A DNA stretch of 64,000 bases, from contig JAPOPW010000045.1 of NCBI GenBank assembly GCA_026712715.1, forward strand, positions 20,835 through 84,834, read 5' to 3'. The notes beneath the pieces were generated by a model, which saw nothing but the letters and a program-made list of their open reading frames with translations, had not been told where the DNA came from and did no database searches. Positions 61,903 to 64,000 of the stretch are shown one piece after another. This stretch comes from Immundisolibacterales bacterium. Its GTDB lineage: Bacteria > Pseudomonadota > Gammaproteobacteria > HK1. Made by a program: the position numbers and the translations under genes. Numbering within the stretch: position 1 is the stretch's first letter; every line of letters starts with the position of its first letter.

Positions 61903-62868
61903 ATGGACGTTCCCCGCGCCGCGGACTTCCTGCGTTCGTTCCGCCCGAGCCGGACGACCGGACTCTTCGTGCTGTTCGTCGTGGAGATCGCGCTCATCAG
62001 CGCCGCGGTTCCGGGCTACTTCAGCGTGTACGGACTCCTCGACGCATCCCGGCAGTTCGTCGAGGCGGGCATCATCGCGCTCGGGATGACCCTCGTCATC
62101 ATCACCGGAGGCATTGATCTGTCCGTCGGATCGCTCCTCGCCCTGGTGTCGGTCACCATCGGATTCGGCATGGACGCCGGACTGCCGCTCTGGCTCGCGA
62201 TCCTCGCCGGCATGGGCGTCGGGACCCTCTGCGGATTCTTCAACGGGGTGATGGTGACCGCCCTTCGCCTGCACCCGCTGGTCGTCACCCTCGGGACTTT
62301 CGCCCTCTTCCGCGGGATCGCGTTCGCCGTCTCGGGGGCTGGCGCGGTCTCGAACTTCCCCGCCTGGTTCGGCGTGTTCGGGCAGACGACGATCGGGGGT
62401 CTCGTCCCCGTCCAGCTCGTATTCTTCGTCGTGCTCGCGGCCGCGTTCGCCATCATGCTCGCCCGCACCCGGTTCGGTCGCTACGTGTACGCCATCGGCA
62501 ACAACGAGGTGACCGCACGCTTCTCCGGACTCGACACGGACCGGGCGAAGATCGCGATCTACACCCTGACGGGCTGGCTGGTCAGCATCGCCGCCGTCAT
62601 CCACACCTCGCGGATCTCGAGCGCCCGCGCCAACGCGGGGTTCGTCCTCGAGCTCACCGTCATCGCCATGGTGGTGCTGGGAGGGACGCGGATCACCGGC
62701 GGCTCCGGAACGATTCTTGGTACGGTCATGGGAGTTCTGATACTTTCCTACCTTCAGGACGGCCTGCTCTTTGCCGGCGTCCGAAGCGATTGGGGGCTCG
62801 TCGTCGTCGGCGCGTTCCTCATCGTCGGTGTCTTCATCAACGAGTTCTTCCGCAAGGAGACCCGTTAG
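61903..62868 (+). CDS. Sugar ABC transporter permease 2 (RbsC-like)
   Basis: This 321-residue protein has GMTLVIITGGIDLSVGSLLA, the best-conserved RbsC motif, followed by LHPLVVTLGTFALFRGIAFA and IAMVVLGGTRITGGSGTILG. A strong ribosome-binding site (GGAGGAGG) precedes the ATG. Two different permease genes in one operon favour the Lsr/Rha type over the ribose type. Confidence 0.9.
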   Translation: MDVPRAADFLRSFRPSRTTGLFVLFVVEIALISAAVPGYFSVYGLLDASRQFVEAGIIALGMTLVIITGGIDLSVGSLLALVSVTIGFGMDAGLPLWLAILAGMGVGTLCGFFNGVMVTALRLHPLVVTLGTFALFRGIAFAVSGAGAVSNFPAWFGVFGQTTIGGLVPVQLVFFVVLAAAFAIMLARTRFGRYVYAIGNNEVTARFSGLDTDRAKIAIYTLTGWLVSIAAVIHTSRISSARANAGFVLELTVIAMVVLGGTRITGGSGTILGTVMGVLILSYLQDGLLFAGVRSDWGLVVVGAFLIVGVFINEFFRKETR

Positions 62869-62949
62869 GCGCCCCCCTCGGGGAGTTGCCGCGGCGCCGC
62901 GCAGGCGTCCGGTGGACCTCCTCACGTTCAACTGCGACAGGAGAAAAGC

Positions 62950-64000
62950 ATGACCTTGTCAACCTGGCTCGCCGGGTCGTCCCGCCGCGCCGCCGTCGGC
63001 GCGGGAGCGGCCGCGCTCGCGCTCGCCGCGGCCTCCGCGCCGTTCACCGTATCGGCCGACGAAATCGTCGTCGGCATGATGCCGAAGTTCACCAGCGACC
63101 CCTACTTCGTCGCCGCCAACAAGGGCGCCGACGAGGCCGCCGCGGAGCTCGGGATCAAGCTCGAGTTCAACGGACCGGTCGACGCCAACATCGCCGCCCA
63201 GGTCGACATCGTGGATCGCTGGGTGCGGCGGCGGGTGGACGCCATCGCGGTCTCCGCCAACGACGCGAACGCGCTCGCGCCGGCGATGAAGCGGGCGATG
63301 GACGCCGGGATCGTGACCATGACGTGGGATGCGGACGTCGCCCCCCACGCCCGCTCGGCGTTCCTCAACCAGGCGACGTTCGAAGGGATGGGACGGACCA
63401 TGGTCGAGATGATGGTCCGCTCGGCGGGAACCTCCGAAGGGGAGTTCCTGATCGTGACCGCGGTCCTCACTGCTCCGAACCAGAACCGCTGGATCGAGGA
63501 GATCAAGAAGTACGCGGCCGAGAAGTACCCCGGCATGAAGTTCCCCGCCACCCTGCCGGGCGACGAGGACCTGGAGAAGAGCAAGAACGTCGCGTTCAAC
63601 TACCTCCAGGCCAATCCGGACACCAAGGGCGTCTACTGCGTCACCGGCATCGCCACCCCCGGCGTCATCGAAGCGGTCAAGCAGCTCGACCTCGTGGGCA
63701 AAGTCGCGGTGACCGGGCTCGGCGTTCCGAGCCTGATCCGGCCCTTCCTGAAGGACGGCTCGCTGAAGGAAGCGGCGCTCTGGAACCCCGTCGACATCGG
63801 CTACGGGGCGGTCTACATCACCAAGGCGCTCCTCGACGGGACCCTCGATCCCGCGTCGGGGCACGTCGAGGCGGGCCGGCTCCGCAAGCTCGGGGTCATC
63901 AGCGGAGACACCATTCTCCCCCGGGATCCCATGATCTTTACCAAAGACAAAGTCGACCAGGTTAACTTCTTAACCGGGGTGCCGACCTCCCGGCCTCCCT
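62950..64000 (+). CDS. Sugar ABC transporter binding protein (LsrB/RhaS-like), 3' end outside window
   Basis: At least 350 residues are visible with no stop before the window end. A signal peptide-like start (LAGSSRRAAVGAGAAALALA then AASAPFTVSADE) is followed by IVVGMMPKFTSDPYFVAANK and VDAIAVSANDANALAPAMKR, the periplasmic binding protein type 1 fold in its LsrB/RhaS branch. The end FTKDKVDQVNF resembles the usual C-terminus, so little is probably missing. AGGAG precedes the ATG. Confidence 0.9.
   Translation, partial: MTLSTWLAGSSRRAAVGAGAAALALAAASAPFTVSADEIVVGMMPKFTSDPYFVAANKGADEAAAELGIKLEFNGPVDANIAAQVDIVDRWVRRRVDAIAVSANDANALAPAMKRAMDAGIVTMTWDADVAPHARSAFLNQATFEGMGRTMVEMMVRSAGTSEGEFLIVTAVLTAPNQNRWIEEIKKYAAEKYPGMKFPATLPGDEDLEKSKNVAFNYLQANPDTKGVYCVTGIATPGVIEAVKQLDLVGKVAVTGLGVPSLIRPFLKDGSLKEAALWNPVDIGYGAVYITKALLDGTLDPASGHVEAGRLRKLGVISGDTILPRDPMIFTKDKVDQVNFLTGVPTSRPP

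Overview
The window is GC-rich DNA from a Gram-negative bacterium, most likely a proteobacterium. The evidence is a TonB-dependent outer-membrane receptor, CobN and CobW homologues, and two complete ABC uptake systems with periplasmic binding proteins. No rRNA or tRNA gene was seen, so the genus cannot be given. A probable UGA-decoded selenoprotein at 41.2-42.4 kb implies that the host has selenocysteine machinery elsewhere.

Region 1 (1-6.5 kb) is accessory DNA. It holds an overlapping pair of STAND-type NTPases (KAP plus NACHT, the latter cut by the window edge), an intact parDE toxin-antitoxin pair, an intact VapB with a 28-residue VapC stub, a retropepsin-like protease, a VOC protein, an AAA ATPase, a broken nucleotidyltransferase with its small partner, and a second, chimeric parD fragment that keeps its operator.

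Region 2 (6.6-40 kb) is a large cobalamin supercluster. On the minus strand are a kinase-like protein, CobN, CobW and CobU. A TonB receptor follows, then a consensus promoter and cobalamin riboswitch in front of cbtB-cbtA-cobO. Next come cbiB, CbiX with a long His-rich tail, cobH, cobL, cobI, a cbiG-cobJ fusion, cobM, a GcvT/sarcosine-dehydrogenase-like gene, cysG, cobK and cbiD, then cobB, cobT, cobS and cobC. CbiX, CbiD and CbiG with no CobG or CobF indicate the early-cobalt (anaerobic-type) route. CobN is an extra chelatase whose CobS/CobT or ChlI/ChlD partners are not here. Cobyric acid synthase (CobQ) is also absent. An AT-richer insert (33.1-35.6 kb) splits the cluster and encodes a small exported peptide and an unrecognised multi-pass membrane protein.

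Region 3 (40-44 kb) holds a YbdK-like carboxylate-amine ligase overlapping the AhpD-like gene with an in-frame UGA at its resolving cysteine position, a coiled-coil DUF1640-like protein built from 45-bp tandem repeats, and a small alpha/beta hydrolase.

Region 4 (44-64 kb) is catabolic. It has a branched-chain-type (Liv/Urt) ABC transporter, a SnoaL-like protein, two short-chain dehydrogenases, an HMG-CoA-lyase-like enzyme, a class III CoA-transferase, a Rieske oxygenase, an MFS carrier, a YdhR-like protein, an alpha/beta hydrolase, a SMUG1-type uracil-DNA glycosylase, and an Rbs/Lsr-type sugar ABC transporter whose binding protein runs off the window end. The gene content suggests uptake, ring hydroxylation, CoA activation and C-C cleavage of an unidentified organic acid.
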